This document shows positions 12,682 to 21,156 of a DNA stretch of 23,868 nt, piece by piece. Source of the DNA: Acidobacteriota bacterium (GTDB taxonomy: Bacteria > Acidobacteriota > Terriglobia > UBA7540); assembly GCA_021784615.1 (NCBI GenBank), contig JAJYHU010000345.1, positions 1,063 to 24,930 on the forward strand. The letters are read 5' to 3'. The position numbers and the translations under genes were made by a program. Under the pieces are notes generated by a model, which worked only from the letters and a program-made list of their open reading frames with translations, was not told where the DNA came from and did not search any database. Numbering within the stretch: position 1 is the stretch's first letter; the number at the start of each line of letters is the position of its first letter.

Positions 12682-15009
12682 CTAGTGCTGGCCAAACCCG
12701 AGCGTGGGATTCGGGTCCTTCGCGCCCGTGCTCATGCTGAGAATCTTTGCCGGAGAGACAATATAGAGAACCTGCGAGTTTGAGCCGACGGTTACTCTTC
12801 CGTTGGCTGAAACAGCGTAGGTATCGCTGATCGCCTGGCCGGAATTGAGCGAGCCCAACTGGTTTGAATCGCTTGTGCCGGAAAGTTTTCCGCTCCCGTC
12901 AAAAGTAACCACGCCAACTGACAATGAAGCCGTAGGACCGCCCAAAAGCGGCGGCACGGGCGGCGCCGCAAACGGCTCCGCTCCAAAGAAGACGGTGGCG
13001 TTCAACGACGATGTGGCAAACGGCCCCGTCGACTGCGGCAGAAAAACTCCTGTGGCAACGTTCGCGCCCGTGCCCAGGATGAATCCCTGATTGGCGCTAA
13101 TCAGGTAGCCAACCATCTGAGACATCGCCTGAGGGCTAACGGTAAACCGCCCGGCGGCTGCGTCCGTGACGGCGTAGGTTCCGCTGGGGCTCAGGGCGGA
13201 AAGCGTGCCGGCATCGTTGTCATCGAGCGAAAAACTGACGTTCCCACCGCTATCAAACGCGGCAAGGCCGAGCGCCACGTGAGAGCCGCCGCTTGCGCCG
13301 CCGGATGGCGATTCCACGCTCACGACGGCCGTTCCATTGAGCGAACTCGATGCGTAGGGCCCTCCGGACTGCGCCTCCACCTGGCCGGTGAGGAGGCCCG
13401 AGGTGGCGGAGTTATCCAGGCTGACGGCCAGCCACTTCGCAGGCGACACAACATAGAAAGCGTAATGAGCGGGCGCAGGCGAAACACTTGCCAGCGTGAC
13501 GACTGTCCGGCCGTTGGTGATGTCCACCGCGGTGTAAGCGCCGGTGAAGGTTGCAGCGGCCGTGAGGGAGCCATTGTCGTTCGAGTCAAACAATCCGCCG
13601 GTGATGCCTCCGGAGCCCGCGGCCGAGAATTTGCCTGCCATGCCCAGGCGGTTGATGGTGTTGTCAGCGCCCGAAAATCCAAAGGCATAGCTGCCGTTGA
13701 GCGCCGACTGCGAAAATGCGGCGGAGTCCTGCTGGTCGATCACGCCGCTCATCGTGTAGCCGCTCGAATCGAATTCCAGAATGGAGCCTTTTGCCGCAAC
13801 TCCCGACGTGACCGCTCCCATCGCAATCGCCATGGTGAAGGTGCTGCTCTGTGAATTGGTGATGGTGATCGTGCCCCGGTGGTCTGCGCCAACAGAATAA
13901 CTGCCGCTGAAAGTGGACTGGCTTGCCGCAGCGTTAGCGGCGTAGCTGTTGATGTCCTCAACGCCATTTTGCACGCCGCCTAAACCGTCGGCAAAAAAGC
14001 TTCCCGCCACAGCCACCGGTTCGCCAGTGGAATCATAACCGCTCAGGAGAAAAGCATAGTGCCCGTCGAGCAGCGCATCATCCGCGCCGCCGGGATTGAC
14101 CGTGATGCTCAATTGCTCGGAGGCGTTCTGCGCCGTAGGCGTGCTTGAGTCGATGACAGTCACGGTGAAAGCCGAGGTTCCCGTGGCAGTGGGCGTGCCA
14201 GAAATCAGGCCGCTGGCCTGGTCAAGCGTCAGGCCGTTGGGTAAAGTGCCTGCGGTAACGCTCCAGGAAACAGGCAACGTGCCGTATTCCTCCTGGAGGG
14301 TCGCGCTGTAAGCAACACCTTCCGTGCCGCCAGGCAACGACATTGTCGTAATCGTCAGCGTCTGGCTCACGATGGTAATGCTGAGCGGCTTTTCGGCGGA
14401 CATGGGCGTGTTGGCAGAATCCGTGACTTGCGCCGTAAAGGTCGCGGTCCCTCCGGCTGCGGGCGTGCCGGAAATGACACCGCTTGCCGCGTCCAGGCTC
14501 AACCCTTTGGGCAAACTGCCCGAGGTAATGCTCCAGGAAAGGCTTCCCGATCCGCCGCTCGCCTGCAAGGTGTCGCTGTAGGCGGCGCCGGGAGTTCCCT
14601 CCTTCAGTGAAGTCGTGGTGACAACGGGGGCCGGACTCACCGCCACCGCGGTTGACGCGTAAGCCCCTGGATCCTTGACGGAAGTGGCTTTGACACTGAC
14701 CGTAAACCCCGAGGAAACTGTCGCCGGGGCGCTATAGGTGGAGGAGGTCGTAGAGGCATTGGACAATGCGCCGCAGGCAGAGCCGCTGCAGCCGCTCCCG
14801 GATAGACTCCAGGAAACGCCTTGATTGTTTGAGTCGTTGGCGACGCTCGCCGTAAAACTTACGGATTGCCCCTGGTCAATGCCCTGCTGGGAAGCGGGTG
14901 AAAGGGAGACGGAAACCTGAAAAGTGGGTTGCGGGGTTGAGTGGCTGGAGCCGCCTCCGCACCCCGAAACAATTATGGCAAGGGCTATCCACGCAACTGC
15001 CCTCTTCAC
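12682..15009 (-). CDS. Large Ig-like / He_PIG repeat lipoprotein (paralogue 1)
   Basis: A 775-aa surface lipoprotein. The start is GTG at 15009-15007 with GGAGGGGG just upstream; this begins VKRAVAWIALAIIVSGC, a lipoprotein signal with lipobox VSGC and lipidated Cys17. An upstream in-frame start at 15054 would bury the signal. Domain order: one Ig-like module (about 27-122, SLSGSGCSGSACGALSN with a Cys pair); two He_PIG 'putative Ig' modules (about 128-215 and 218-308, each with SLPxGLxLDxASGxISGTP); then about 460 residues of four ~115-aa repeats opening with LLDGHYAFLLSG, ALNGSYAFGFSG, SLNGTAVVSVES and SLNATVFFGAEP. No enzyme motif. Likely an envelope-anchored adhesin or binding protein. 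Paralogue of the next gene upstream on this strand, 365 bp away, with its own structured leader. Confidence 0.9.
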   Translation of the reverse strand: MKRAVAWIALAIIVSGCGGGSSHSTPQPTFQVSVSLSPASQQGIDQGQSVSFTASVANDSNNQGVSWSLSGSGCSGSACGALSNASTTSSTYSAPATVSSGFTVSVKATSVKDPGAYASTAVAVSPAPVVTTTSLKEGTPGAAYSDTLQASGGSGSLSWSITSGSLPKGLSLDAASGVISGTPAAGGTATFTAQVTDSANTPMSAEKPLSITIVSQTLTITTMSLPGGTEGVAYSATLQEEYGTLPVSWSVTAGTLPNGLTLDQASGLISGTPTATGTSAFTVTVIDSSTPTAQNASEQLSITVNPGGADDALLDGHYAFLLSGYDSTGEPVAVAGSFFADGLGGVQNGVEDINSYAANAAASQSTFSGSYSVGADHRGTITITNSQSSTFTMAIAMGAVTSGVAAKGSILEFDSSGYTMSGVIDQQDSAAFSQSALNGSYAFGFSGADNTINRLGMAGKFSAAGSGGITGGLFDSNDNGSLTAAATFTGAYTAVDITNGRTVVTLASVSPAPAHYAFYVVSPAKWLAVSLDNSATSGLLTGQVEAQSGGPYASSSLNGTAVVSVESPSGGASGGSHVALGLAAFDSGGNVSFSLDDNDAGTLSALSPSGTYAVTDAAAGRFTVSPQAMSQMVGYLISANQGFILGTGANVATGVFLPQSTGPFATSSLNATVFFGAEPFAAPPVPPLLGGPTASLSVGVVTFDGSGKLSGTSDSNQLGSLNSGQAISDTYAVSANGRVTVGSNSQVLYIVSPAKILSMSTGAKDPNPTLGFGQH

Positions 15010-15039
15010 ACTGATCCCCCTCCAGAGGCGTCTGTTGCT

Positions 15040-15107
15040 GGCAGATGCCGCCAAGCATACCTTCCGGAAGGCGGCTCGTCAACCCCAACAGGCGCTTTGG
15101 GTATGCT
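15040..15107 (-). promoter_or_regulatory. Candidate structured leader RNA of lipoprotein 1
   Basis: On the minus strand AGCATACC (15107-15100) can pair with GGTATGCT (15061-15054). GCCGCC (15075-15070), inside that loop, can pair with GGCGGC (15052-15047) downstream, which together make an H-type pseudoknot. CCTTCCGGAAGG (15060-15071) is a 12-bp palindrome competing with both, and CAGA/TCTG near 15020-15040 leads into the ribosome site GGAGGGGG. Competing helices directly before the start suggest a regulatory leader. It matches no riboswitch class that I recognise. Confidence 0.35.
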
Positions 15108-15176
15108 ACTTCCCTATACCGGTGGTGGTAATGGAAATCTGTCGGGAAAGACGCGCCGCGAACCGATGTAAGCAAC

Positions 15177-15207
15177 GATGGGGCTGGCCACTGCGGCCGG
15201 CCCCATC
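15177..15207. terminator. Strong hairpin, GATGGGGC/GCCCCATC
   Basis: A 13-bp stem (15177-15189 with 15195-15207, one T-G pair) with a 5-nt loop. No T-run on either side, so it may be a stabiliser or boundary hairpin rather than a classical terminator. Confidence 0.45.
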
Positions 15208-15328
15208 CTCATTAGGTTATGGTTGTCGAGATCGCCCGGCAAAGCACCTGTCGGCCGAACCCGAAGGCTGGGTTAGGGTTGTTCGCGGACAACGCCGGGA
15301 CTCCGACTGCCTGCCGCCCCCCGGTGGA

Positions 15329-15354
15329 GGTCTTGCCGCCGGAGCGGCAAGACC
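15329..15354 (-). terminator. Hairpin just after the lipoprotein 2 stop
   Basis: GGTCTTGCCGC (15329-15339) and GCGGCAAGACC (15344-15354) form a perfect 11-bp stem with loop CGGA, 20 bp beyond the stop codon at 15375. There is no U-run on the minus strand, so termination is likely but not certain. Confidence 0.55.
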
Positions 15355-15374
15355 CTATTCCCCGAAGTTAGCTG

Positions 15375-18300
15375 CTATTTATTGACCACCGATATGGTGG
15401 GGTACGTGCTCCCTTGGTTGTCGACAATCACCACCTGGCTACTGGAAACGACGACGCCCGTGACGATCCCAGGATGGTCCGAGCTGATGATGGTTCCATC
15501 GGAATTCACCGTGATCGTGGAGGTGCCGGTCTGATCGGCCTGCTGGTAGCTGGTTGACGTGGAGTCATTGATGGAACTGACACCGCCGCTCCCGTTCAGA
15601 GTCGCCATTCCAGTCCCTGCCTCCGCGCCTTGGCTGACCAACTCAACCTCGCCCTGAAACAGAGTGCCCGAGACAGAGGCCACGCTGAATGGGCTTCCGG
15701 TCTGCGCTTGGACCTGTCCGCTGCCAGCACCCGTGTCCGTATCAACCATGAAGCCGTTGTTGGCAGAGGAGAAATAGGCAACAGGAGGATGGTTTCCGCA
15801 ACCGCTGCCGCTGAGCGTCATCCTGCCATTGGCGGCGACCGAATAAGTGCAGATCGCGGTGTTAGGAGTGTTCCAGGTACCCGCGTCGTCCTCGTAAATG
15901 GTGGCCGTTAGGGAGCCGCTTCCATTGGCGCTGACGAGTCCAAACTGCGCTCTCCCTCCCGATCCGCCGCTGTTCAGCCCCGTCATAAAGAGGGCCAGGT
16001 TGCCGCTCACCGAACTGTTGCTGAAGGTTCCGCTCTGGCCTAGCACCTCGCCGGCAACAATCGGGCTGGTCCCAGGGGTATCCGTGCTTAGACTGAGGAG
16101 TTGCATACTGGATACCATGTAAAAAACATCAGTGGAGGTTGGTCCGCTTGCGACGGCCGTGGTTCCGGTCAAGCGGCCGTTGGCGTCAACGCTGCCGTAC
16201 GTGCCGGTCATGCCCGTATAGTGGCTTAAAGTTCCGGCATCGTTGACGTCCTCTTCGCCGCTACTGAAGTTGCCGCCGCTGGCAGTCAGAACCCCCGCGC
16301 TGGCGATGCGGCCTGGAGTAGAGTTGGAGTCCACCCCCGAACTGCTGAAGACATAGTTGCCGCTGGGCGCGGTGAAAGGTGTGGTCTGTTGCAGCAACTG
16401 GCCGGTCGCGATATAGGCGCTTGAGGTTGGCGCCTCCCACTCGATCATGCGGCCTTTCGTCGCTTTACCTGACGAGATGGAGCCCAGAGCGAAGCGAGTG
16501 GTGAAGGTGCCAAAGGAAGTTACGATTGTGGCGCAGCCACGGTTGTCCGAACCCACCGAGTAGGAGCTCGCGGTGGTATTGATGGTGGCGGAATGGACTC
16601 CCAGAGCGCCGTTGGTGTCAGCCTCGCCGGCAGTCATCTTTCCTGTGCCGTCGGCCGTGAAGGCTCCCACCACAGCCAGGAAGCCTGAAGAGTTAAATCC
16701 ACTCAGGCTGAACGCGTAATGCCCGGTCAGAACCGACTCATTCCCCGAGCTGGTGCAAGCCGCCACCGTGCTGATGGTGATGCTCAGCGACTGAGTCGCA
16801 ATCAGGGGCGTCGGCGTCGTCGAATCCGTCACCGTCACGGTGAAGTTGGACGTGCCGGTGGCCGAGGGCGTACCCGAAATCACGCCGGTGGACGTGTTGA
16901 GGCTTAATCCCGGCGGCAGCGAGCCGACAGTAATGCTCCAGGTGTAAGGCGGAACGCCGCCGCTAACCCCGACCGTGCCGCTGTAATCTGCGCCTTCCAC
17001 GCCGCTGGACAGAGACGTCGTGGTAATGCTCAACGCCCCTCCGCTCGCCCCATCGATCGTAATACTCAGGGACTGGCTCTTGGTCTGGGCCGTGGGCGTG
17101 GTCGAATCCGTCACCGTCACGGTGAAGTTGGACGTGCCGGTGGCCGTAGGCGTGCCCGAAATCACGCCCGTGGAGGTATTGAGGCTTAGCCCCGCCGGCA
17201 GCGAGCCCGCGACGCTCCAGGTGTAGGGCGTCACGCCGCCAGTGGCTGCAAGAGTCTGGCTATAGCCTGTGCCCACCGCACCATTGGGCAATGACGTCGT
17301 GGTGATGGCCAATACCGCATAGATCGTGATGCTCAATGCCTGGGTTTGGACCTGCGGCGTGGGCGTGGTCGAATCCGTCACTGTCACGGTGAAACTGGCC
17401 GTGCCCGCGACCGGATGCGCGCCAGTGATCGCGCCCGTCGACGAATTAAGGGTCAATCCCAGCCCAGTGAGTGCGGTAGTGCCCGCGGTGTCGGTGCTCC
17501 ACGTGTAAGGCTGCGTGCCACCGGCAGCCGCGACCGAGGCGCTGTAGCTCGTCCCCACCTGGCCGTTAGGCAATGACGTGGTGGTGATGGTCAACGGCGG
17601 GTTATTGATGGTAATGCTCAGTGCCTGAGCCGCACTCAGGGGCGTCGGCGCCGAATCGGTCACCGTTACGGTGAAGTTTGACGCGCCGGTGGCCGTAGGC
17701 GTGCCCGAAATCACGCCGGTGGACGTGTTGAGACTTAATCCCGCCGGCAGCGAGCCGACAGTAACGCTCCAGGTGAGCGTCCCCGCGCCGCCAGTGGCAG
17801 CAAGAGTCTGGCTGTAGCTGGCGCCCACCACTCCGCTTGCAAGTGATGTCGTGGTGATGACCGGGGCCGGCGAAACCACGACCGTGGACGACGCCAACAT
17901 AGCCGTGTTCGTAATGGATTTGGCGGTCACCGACACGGTTAAATTCGAGGTTACCAACGCCGGCGCGGTGTAGGTCGCCGCGGTCGTCGTGGTGTTTGAC
18001 AAGGTTCCGCAGGCCGCGCCCGTGCAGCCGCTTCCAGAGAGGCCCCACGTCACCCCCGCGCTCGCGGGGTCGTTGGCCACGGTAGCGGTGAAGTTCACGC
18101 TTTGTCCCTGGTCGATATTGCTCTGCGCCGACGGCGCGAGGCTTACAGTAATCGCTTTAACCAGGACCGCGACCGACGCCGTTTTCGTCGCGGCAGACTT
18201 CGAAGTCGCGGTCACCGAAACGGTCAAATTCGAACTGACCGACGCCGGAGCGGTGTAGGTCGCAGAGGTCGTCGTGGTGTTTGTTAAGGTCCCGCAGGCC

Positions 18301-18515
18301 GCGCCACTGCAACCGCTTCCGGAGAGGCTCCAGGTCACTCCCGCGCTGGCGGTATCGTTGGTCACGGTAGCCGTGAAATTCACGGTCTGCCCCTGGTCGA
18401 TACTCTGCTGAGCACTGGGTGAGATTGCCACCGAAATTTGCGGGACTGGCGGCGTTGAACTACCACAACTTGAAAGGAATATAGCAAGAACTATAAACCC
18501 AATGGCCCTCTTCAC
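15375..18515 (-). CDS. Large Ig-like / He_PIG repeat lipoprotein (paralogue 2)
   Basis: A 1046-aa surface lipoprotein starting at GTG (18515-18513), with TGGAGG 9 nt upstream. Signal: MKRAIGFIVLAIFLSSC, lipobox LSSC, Cys17. Domain order: two Ig-like modules (about 24-118 and 118-215, each with WxLSGSGCxGAACGTLxN), four He_PIG modules (about 215-305, 305-400, 400-490, 490-585; motif SLPAGLSLNTSTGVISGTP), then four ~110-aa repeats (from about 605) opening with VLTGHYAFSLSG, APSGNYVFSSSG, SVSGNLALFMTG and SVSGTLFQGEVE. Ser/Thr/Gly-rich and almost free of charged clusters, as extracellular repeat proteins are. No catalytic motif. It has the same architecture as the neighbouring 775-aa protein with extra modules, pointing to gene duplication plus module gain or loss. 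Probable role: adhesion or binding at the cell surface. Followed by a hairpin at 15329-15354. Confidence 0.9.
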   Translation of the reverse strand: MKRAIGFIVLAIFLSSCGSSTPPVPQISVAISPSAQQSIDQGQTVNFTATVTNDTASAGVTWSLSGSGCSGAACGTLTNTTTTSATYTAPASVSSNLTVSVTATSKSAATKTASVAVLVKAITVSLAPSAQSNIDQGQSVNFTATVANDPASAGVTWGLSGSGCTGAACGTLSNTTTTAATYTAPALVTSNLTVSVTAKSITNTAMLASSTVVVSPAPVITTTSLASGVVGASYSQTLAATGGAGTLTWSVTVGSLPAGLSLNTSTGVISGTPTATGASNFTVTVTDSAPTPLSAAQALSITINNPPLTITTTSLPNGQVGTSYSASVAAAGGTQPYTWSTDTAGTTALTGLGLTLNSSTGAITGAHPVAGTASFTVTVTDSTTPTPQVQTQALSITIYAVLAITTTSLPNGAVGTGYSQTLAATGGVTPYTWSVAGSLPAGLSLNTSTGVISGTPTATGTSNFTVTVTDSTTPTAQTKSQSLSITIDGASGGALSITTTSLSSGVEGADYSGTVGVSGGVPPYTWSITVGSLPPGLSLNTSTGVISGTPSATGTSNFTVTVTDSTTPTPLIATQSLSITISTVAACTSSGNESVLTGHYAFSLSGFNSSGFLAVVGAFTADGTGKMTAGEADTNGALGVHSATINTTASSYSVGSDNRGCATIVTSFGTFTTRFALGSISSGKATKGRMIEWEAPTSSAYIATGQLLQQTTPFTAPSGNYVFSSSGVDSNSTPGRIASAGVLTASGGNFSSGEEDVNDAGTLSHYTGMTGTYGSVDANGRLTGTTAVASGPTSTDVFYMVSSMQLLSLSTDTPGTSPIVAGEVLGQSGTFSNSSVSGNLALFMTGLNSGGSGGRAQFGLVSANGSGSLTATIYEDDAGTWNTPNTAICTYSVAANGRMTLSGSGCGNHPPVAYFSSANNGFMVDTDTGAGSGQVQAQTGSPFSVASVSGTLFQGEVELVSQGAEAGTGMATLNGSGGVSSINDSTSTSYQQADQTGTSTITVNSDGTIISSDHPGIVTGVVVSSSQVVIVDNQGSTYPTISVVNK
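16800..17880 (-). repeat. Four tandem He_PIG coding modules, near-identical at DNA level
   Basis: The landmark GTCGAATCCG (plus strand) recurs at 16819, 17101 and 17368, with a variant at 17650, giving periods of 282, 267 and 282 bp (94, 89 and 94 codons). Stretches such as GTCACGGTGAAGTTGGACGT are shared exactly between the first two. This indicates recent duplication or gene conversion inside lipoprotein 2. Confidence 0.85.
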
Positions 18516-18577
18516 TGTGACATACCTCCATTTTCGATATTTCGCGTTTCTGTGGCTGCTTACAAAAATTTTGACTG

Positions 18578-18606
18578 ATGGTACTTTTAACGGAGTGTTG
18601 CGTCAA
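18578..18606 (-). promoter_or_regulatory. Candidate promoter of lipoprotein 2
   Basis: On the minus strand TTGACG (18606-18601) and TACCAT (18583-18578) are separated by exactly 17 bp, giving a leader of about 55 nt before the GTG at 18515. The -35 matches five of six consensus bases, the -10 four of six. Confidence 0.45.
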
Positions 18607-18744
18607 TAGAACTAAAGTTCAGAAGATATTAAATTGCAAACTGGTAAACGCCAGGAAGGATATCCCTCCACGCGGACTGAGAGCCAAGGCCTCCACGTGT
18701 TTGGGATGGCGGCGTGCTTGCTCAATCCGACTTCACGGAAGATC

Positions 18745-20052
18745 TTACGGGTTTACGACCGGCGCGGGAGGATTCGGGGTTGCGGGACGGAGTGATTTTC
18801 GATGATCGAGAAGCTTTTCAAACCGGTGCGGCAGACCTTCGCGAACCGCGACCTGGCCCAATTCATACTTGAAATCCATAACCTGAGCCCCCTCGAGGCC
18901 CAGGGTTACCAGGCCTTCGATATCGAGTCCCTTCTCGGCCTCATCCAATTCATCGGGATTCGAGAAAATGGCGGGAGACCGCGGCATGAAACGCGGGCAG
19001 CAATCCTCGAAGGGTTCGCAGGAAATCTCATAGGTTCCGATGCGGCGCGCCAGGCGCAAAATTTCTTCCTTGTCATCGCCAGCCAGCGGCCGGTAGATGG
19101 GCAGGTCCAGTCCCCGGTCAACGGCGGCGAGGTTATGCAAAGTCTGCGAGGCAACCTGCGAGACGCTGTCACCCGTCACCAGGCCCAGGGCGCGCTCGGG
19201 ACGGCAAATTTCGCGGCTGATGCGAGCCATCATGCGGCGGTACAGCAACACTCGAAGACTTTCGCGAGCGCCACCCACAATTTGTCTTTGCACCGAGTCA
19301 AAAGAGATCAAGTAAAGGCGGGAAGTAAACTGATAGGGAGTGAGGGTGCGCACGATTCGCTCCGCGACGGGCTTTGACGATCCCCGCGAAACCGACGCGC
19401 CGCCGTAGAAGTGGGCAAAAGTCAGATGGGCGCTGCGGCGCATCATTTTGTACGCGGCAACCCCGGAATCAAACCCGCCGGAAAGCAGCATCACCAACCG
19501 GCCGCCGGTCGCCGCAGGCAGCCCGCCGGCGGCAGGAACCCGCTCGGCATAGACGAGAATCTTGCCCGGAATCGCTTCCACCCAGCAGGTTACTTCCGGG
19601 TCTTTGAGCCGGACTTGAACGTCGGCGTTTTTCGATCGCAGGAACGTGAGAATTTCGCATCCAAGTTCGCGCTCCAGGCCCATCGTGCGGAGTCCCAAAA
19701 CAGGATCGGCAATCTTGGCGCGCACCCGAAAACTGCGCGGCTTCATCGGGTCCAGCATGCGGCAAGCGCAGTCAACCATCTCCGGCATTCCACCGAACAC
19801 TTCCCAGGCAATGCCGATGTAGGTGACGCCAAAAACCTTTTGCAGCCGTTCAATCATCAGCGGCAGCAAAGCTTCCTCAGGCACGGCCACCAGCAGCCGG
19901 TCTGCCACGTGCTCCACGCGCTGATTCGGCAAATCCTCCAAGGTGCGCTTCACCGCGGCGATCAAGCGGCTCAGGAAAAAGTTCTTGTTACCTCCCTTGA
20001 GCCAGATTTCATGGTAGTGCAGGACTAAAACCCTTTTGTTTACGCCCGGCAT
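18745..20052 (-). CDS. thiI: tRNA 4-thiouridine synthase ThiI, rhodanese-less
   Basis: A 435-aa enzyme that adenylates U8 of tRNA for sulfur insertion (s4U) and, in many bacteria, serves thiamine thiazole synthesis. The N-terminal ferredoxin-like segment carries HYHEIWLKGGNKNFF (12-26), a THUMP domain follows to about residue 170, and the PP-loop LLSGGFDSGVAA (189-200) binds ATP. Later YRPLAGDDKEEI (320-331) and ISCEPFEDCCPRFMPRSP (343-360) match the family; Cys345 corresponds to the catalytic Cys344 region of the E. coli protein. The C-terminal rhodanese domain (about 100 aa in E. coli) is absent, as in Bacillus-type ThiI, so sulfur must come from a dedicated cysteine desulfurase, which is not in this window. 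Start ATG 20052 has only a weak ribosome site. No thi gene is adjacent. Confidence 0.94.
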   Translation of the reverse strand: MPGVNKRVLVLHYHEIWLKGGNKNFFLSRLIAAVKRTLEDLPNQRVEHVADRLLVAVPEEALLPLMIERLQKVFGVTYIGIAWEVFGGMPEMVDCACRMLDPMKPRSFRVRAKIADPVLGLRTMGLERELGCEILTFLRSKNADVQVRLKDPEVTCWVEAIPGKILVYAERVPAAGGLPAATGGRLVMLLSGGFDSGVAAYKMMRRSAHLTFAHFYGGASVSRGSSKPVAERIVRTLTPYQFTSRLYLISFDSVQRQIVGGARESLRVLLYRRMMARISREICRPERALGLVTGDSVSQVASQTLHNLAAVDRGLDLPIYRPLAGDDKEEILRLARRIGTYEISCEPFEDCCPRFMPRSPAIFSNPDELDEAEKGLDIEGLVTLGLEGAQVMDFKYELGQVAVREGLPHRFEKLLDHRKSLRPATPNPPAPVVNP

Positions 20053-20401
20053 CGTCGTGCTTTCATGCTCAGAAAAACCTGTTCAGACAAACTCCAAACC
20101 TCCCGGCCATCCCAAAATCGTTCCGCGGAATATTCCACTCAAGCGCAACGAATCAGATCCCGATCTCTCATGCGTATCAACGGTTAAATCTAGGATATCC
20201 GCATTCGCACGGCTCAGCAAGCAAACGGCCCTTGCGCCAGATGTGAAATGCTTGCCGATGCCTGCGCCGCAAAGGATTGTAACGCCAGAGAATGGATCTC
20301 CGCGACGATAAACAAAAAGACGGCATATTTGTACGTTATAATGCCCCTGGCCAGGCAAGAAGAAAACGGCGCAAAATCCAAACCTCAATGGACCACGCGG
20401 C
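20053..20401. other. Divergent spacer between thiI and the DUF4149-like gene
   Basis: 349 bp without a convincing gene. It should carry both promoters; the only clear element is the TATAAT box at 20337-20342. No repeat or strong hairpin seen. Confidence 0.6.
20337..20342 (+). promoter_or_regulatory. TATAAT -10 box of the DUF4149-like gene
   Basis: A perfect TATAAT, about 60 bp upstream of the ATG at 20402, in an AT-rich stretch. The -35 region 17 bp upstream (AAAAAG) does not match consensus. Confidence 0.4.
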
Positions 20402-20923
20402 ATGACGCGAGTTCAGGGCATCTCGATAGCAATCCTCAGCCTTTGGGTGGGCTGGACCTTATTCATGTGGTTTGCAGCCACTCGAAGCTTCAGGACCGCC
20501 GACCAGGTTCTGAAGTCTCCGGCGCCTGAGTTCAGCCGCATCGTGCAAGGCCTTGGCCCGGAACGCACACGCGAAGTTCTGCGCTATCTTGCTTCTGAAA
20601 TAAACCGGACCTACTTCCGCGCTTATGGCTGGGGCCAAATTGCGCTGGGAAGCATTCTTCTGGTCCTCGTGTACTTCAAGGCGCCACGGGACACCTTCGC
20701 GCTGGCGGTCGTGGCGGGCATGGTCTTTCTGGTTCTTGTCTTGACGCTCGGAGTGATGCCGCAAATCATCGCGCTCGGGCGGAACATCGATTTCCTGCCG
20801 CGGAGCCCTGCGCCGCCGAACTACCAGCGCTTCTGGAAGCTGCACGCCATTTTTACGGGTCTGGATGGGGCAAAATTGCTGGCGGGCGTTGTTCTCCTGG
20901 TGCGCCTGATCGCCTTCTGGTAA
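20402..20923 (+). CDS. Four-helix integral membrane protein, DUF4149/TMEM205-like
   Basis: A 173-aa inner-membrane protein with four hydrophobic segments: about 7-27 (ISIAILSLWVGWTLFMWFAA), 76-92 (GQIALGSILLVLVYF), 99-122 (FALAVVAGMVFLVLVLTLG) and 150-172 (FTGLDGAKLLAGVVLLVRL). A soluble loop of about 45 residues lies between the first two (SPAPEFSRIVQGLGPERTREVLRYL). The pattern, including the G-W/F-aromatic first helix, the V-M-P-Q-I after helix three and the final LHAIFTGLDGAKLL, resembles DUF4149 proteins, whose function is unknown. The ATG at 20402 lacks a strong ribosome site, but an upstream TATAAT supports transcription here. Divergent from thiI; no operon partner. Confidence 0.8.
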   Translation: MTRVQGISIAILSLWVGWTLFMWFAATRSFRTADQVLKSPAPEFSRIVQGLGPERTREVLRYLASEINRTYFRAYGWGQIALGSILLVLVYFKAPRDTFALAVVAGMVFLVLVLTLGVMPQIIALGRNIDFLPRSPAPPNYQRFWKLHAIFTGLDGAKLLAGVVLLVRLIAFW

Positions 20924-21069
20924 TAGAAATCTTCGCCAGCGAGTTTGAGTGAAGTCCGCAGAGATCGCGCAGCTTGACAGGTTCTGGCGCCGATGGCAAC
21001 ATTGAATCTGTCGCCGGAATCATCATTTCCCTTCTTCAAACAGGAATGTCCGAGTCGACGCCCACAGTT

Positions 21070-21156
21070 GCCGAAGTGGCGGAACTGGCAGACGCGCTAC
21101 ATTCAGGGTGTAGTTCCCGTCAGGGAGTGGAGGTTCGAGTCCTCTCTTCGGCACCA
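21070..21156 (+). tRNA. tRNA-Leu(CAG)
   Basis: Acceptor arms GCCGAAG (21070-21076) and CTTCGGC (21146-21152) pair fully, followed by A and an encoded CCA (21154-21156). The D-arm region GGCGGAACTGGCAGACGC, anticodon stem CTACA/TGTAG with loop TTCAGGG (anticodon CAG), a long class-II variable arm (TTCCCGTCAGGGA) and the T-arm GAGG-TTCGAGT-CCTC are all present. It reads CUG, the preferred leucine codon in GC-rich genomes. The plus-strand frame running through this site (20974-21495) is an artefact. Confidence 0.97.

Larger units (their letters stand above)
15010..15374. other. Spacer between the two lipoprotein genes
   Basis: 365 bp with no gene. It holds hairpins that follow the upstream lipoprotein gene (15329-15354 and 15177-15207) and the structured leader of the downstream one (15046-15107). 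I see no clear -35/-10 pair for the downstream gene. Confidence 0.6.

Noticed and set aside
15010..15140. Cyclic-di-GMP (GEMM) riboswitch upstream of lipoprotein 1
   Set aside because: The diagnostic GCAAACC...ACGCAAAGCC core is absent; only a general structured leader can be claimed.
21070..21156. Integrated element using tRNA-Leu as attachment site
   Set aside because: No integrase gene and no second copy of the tRNA 3' end in the window.
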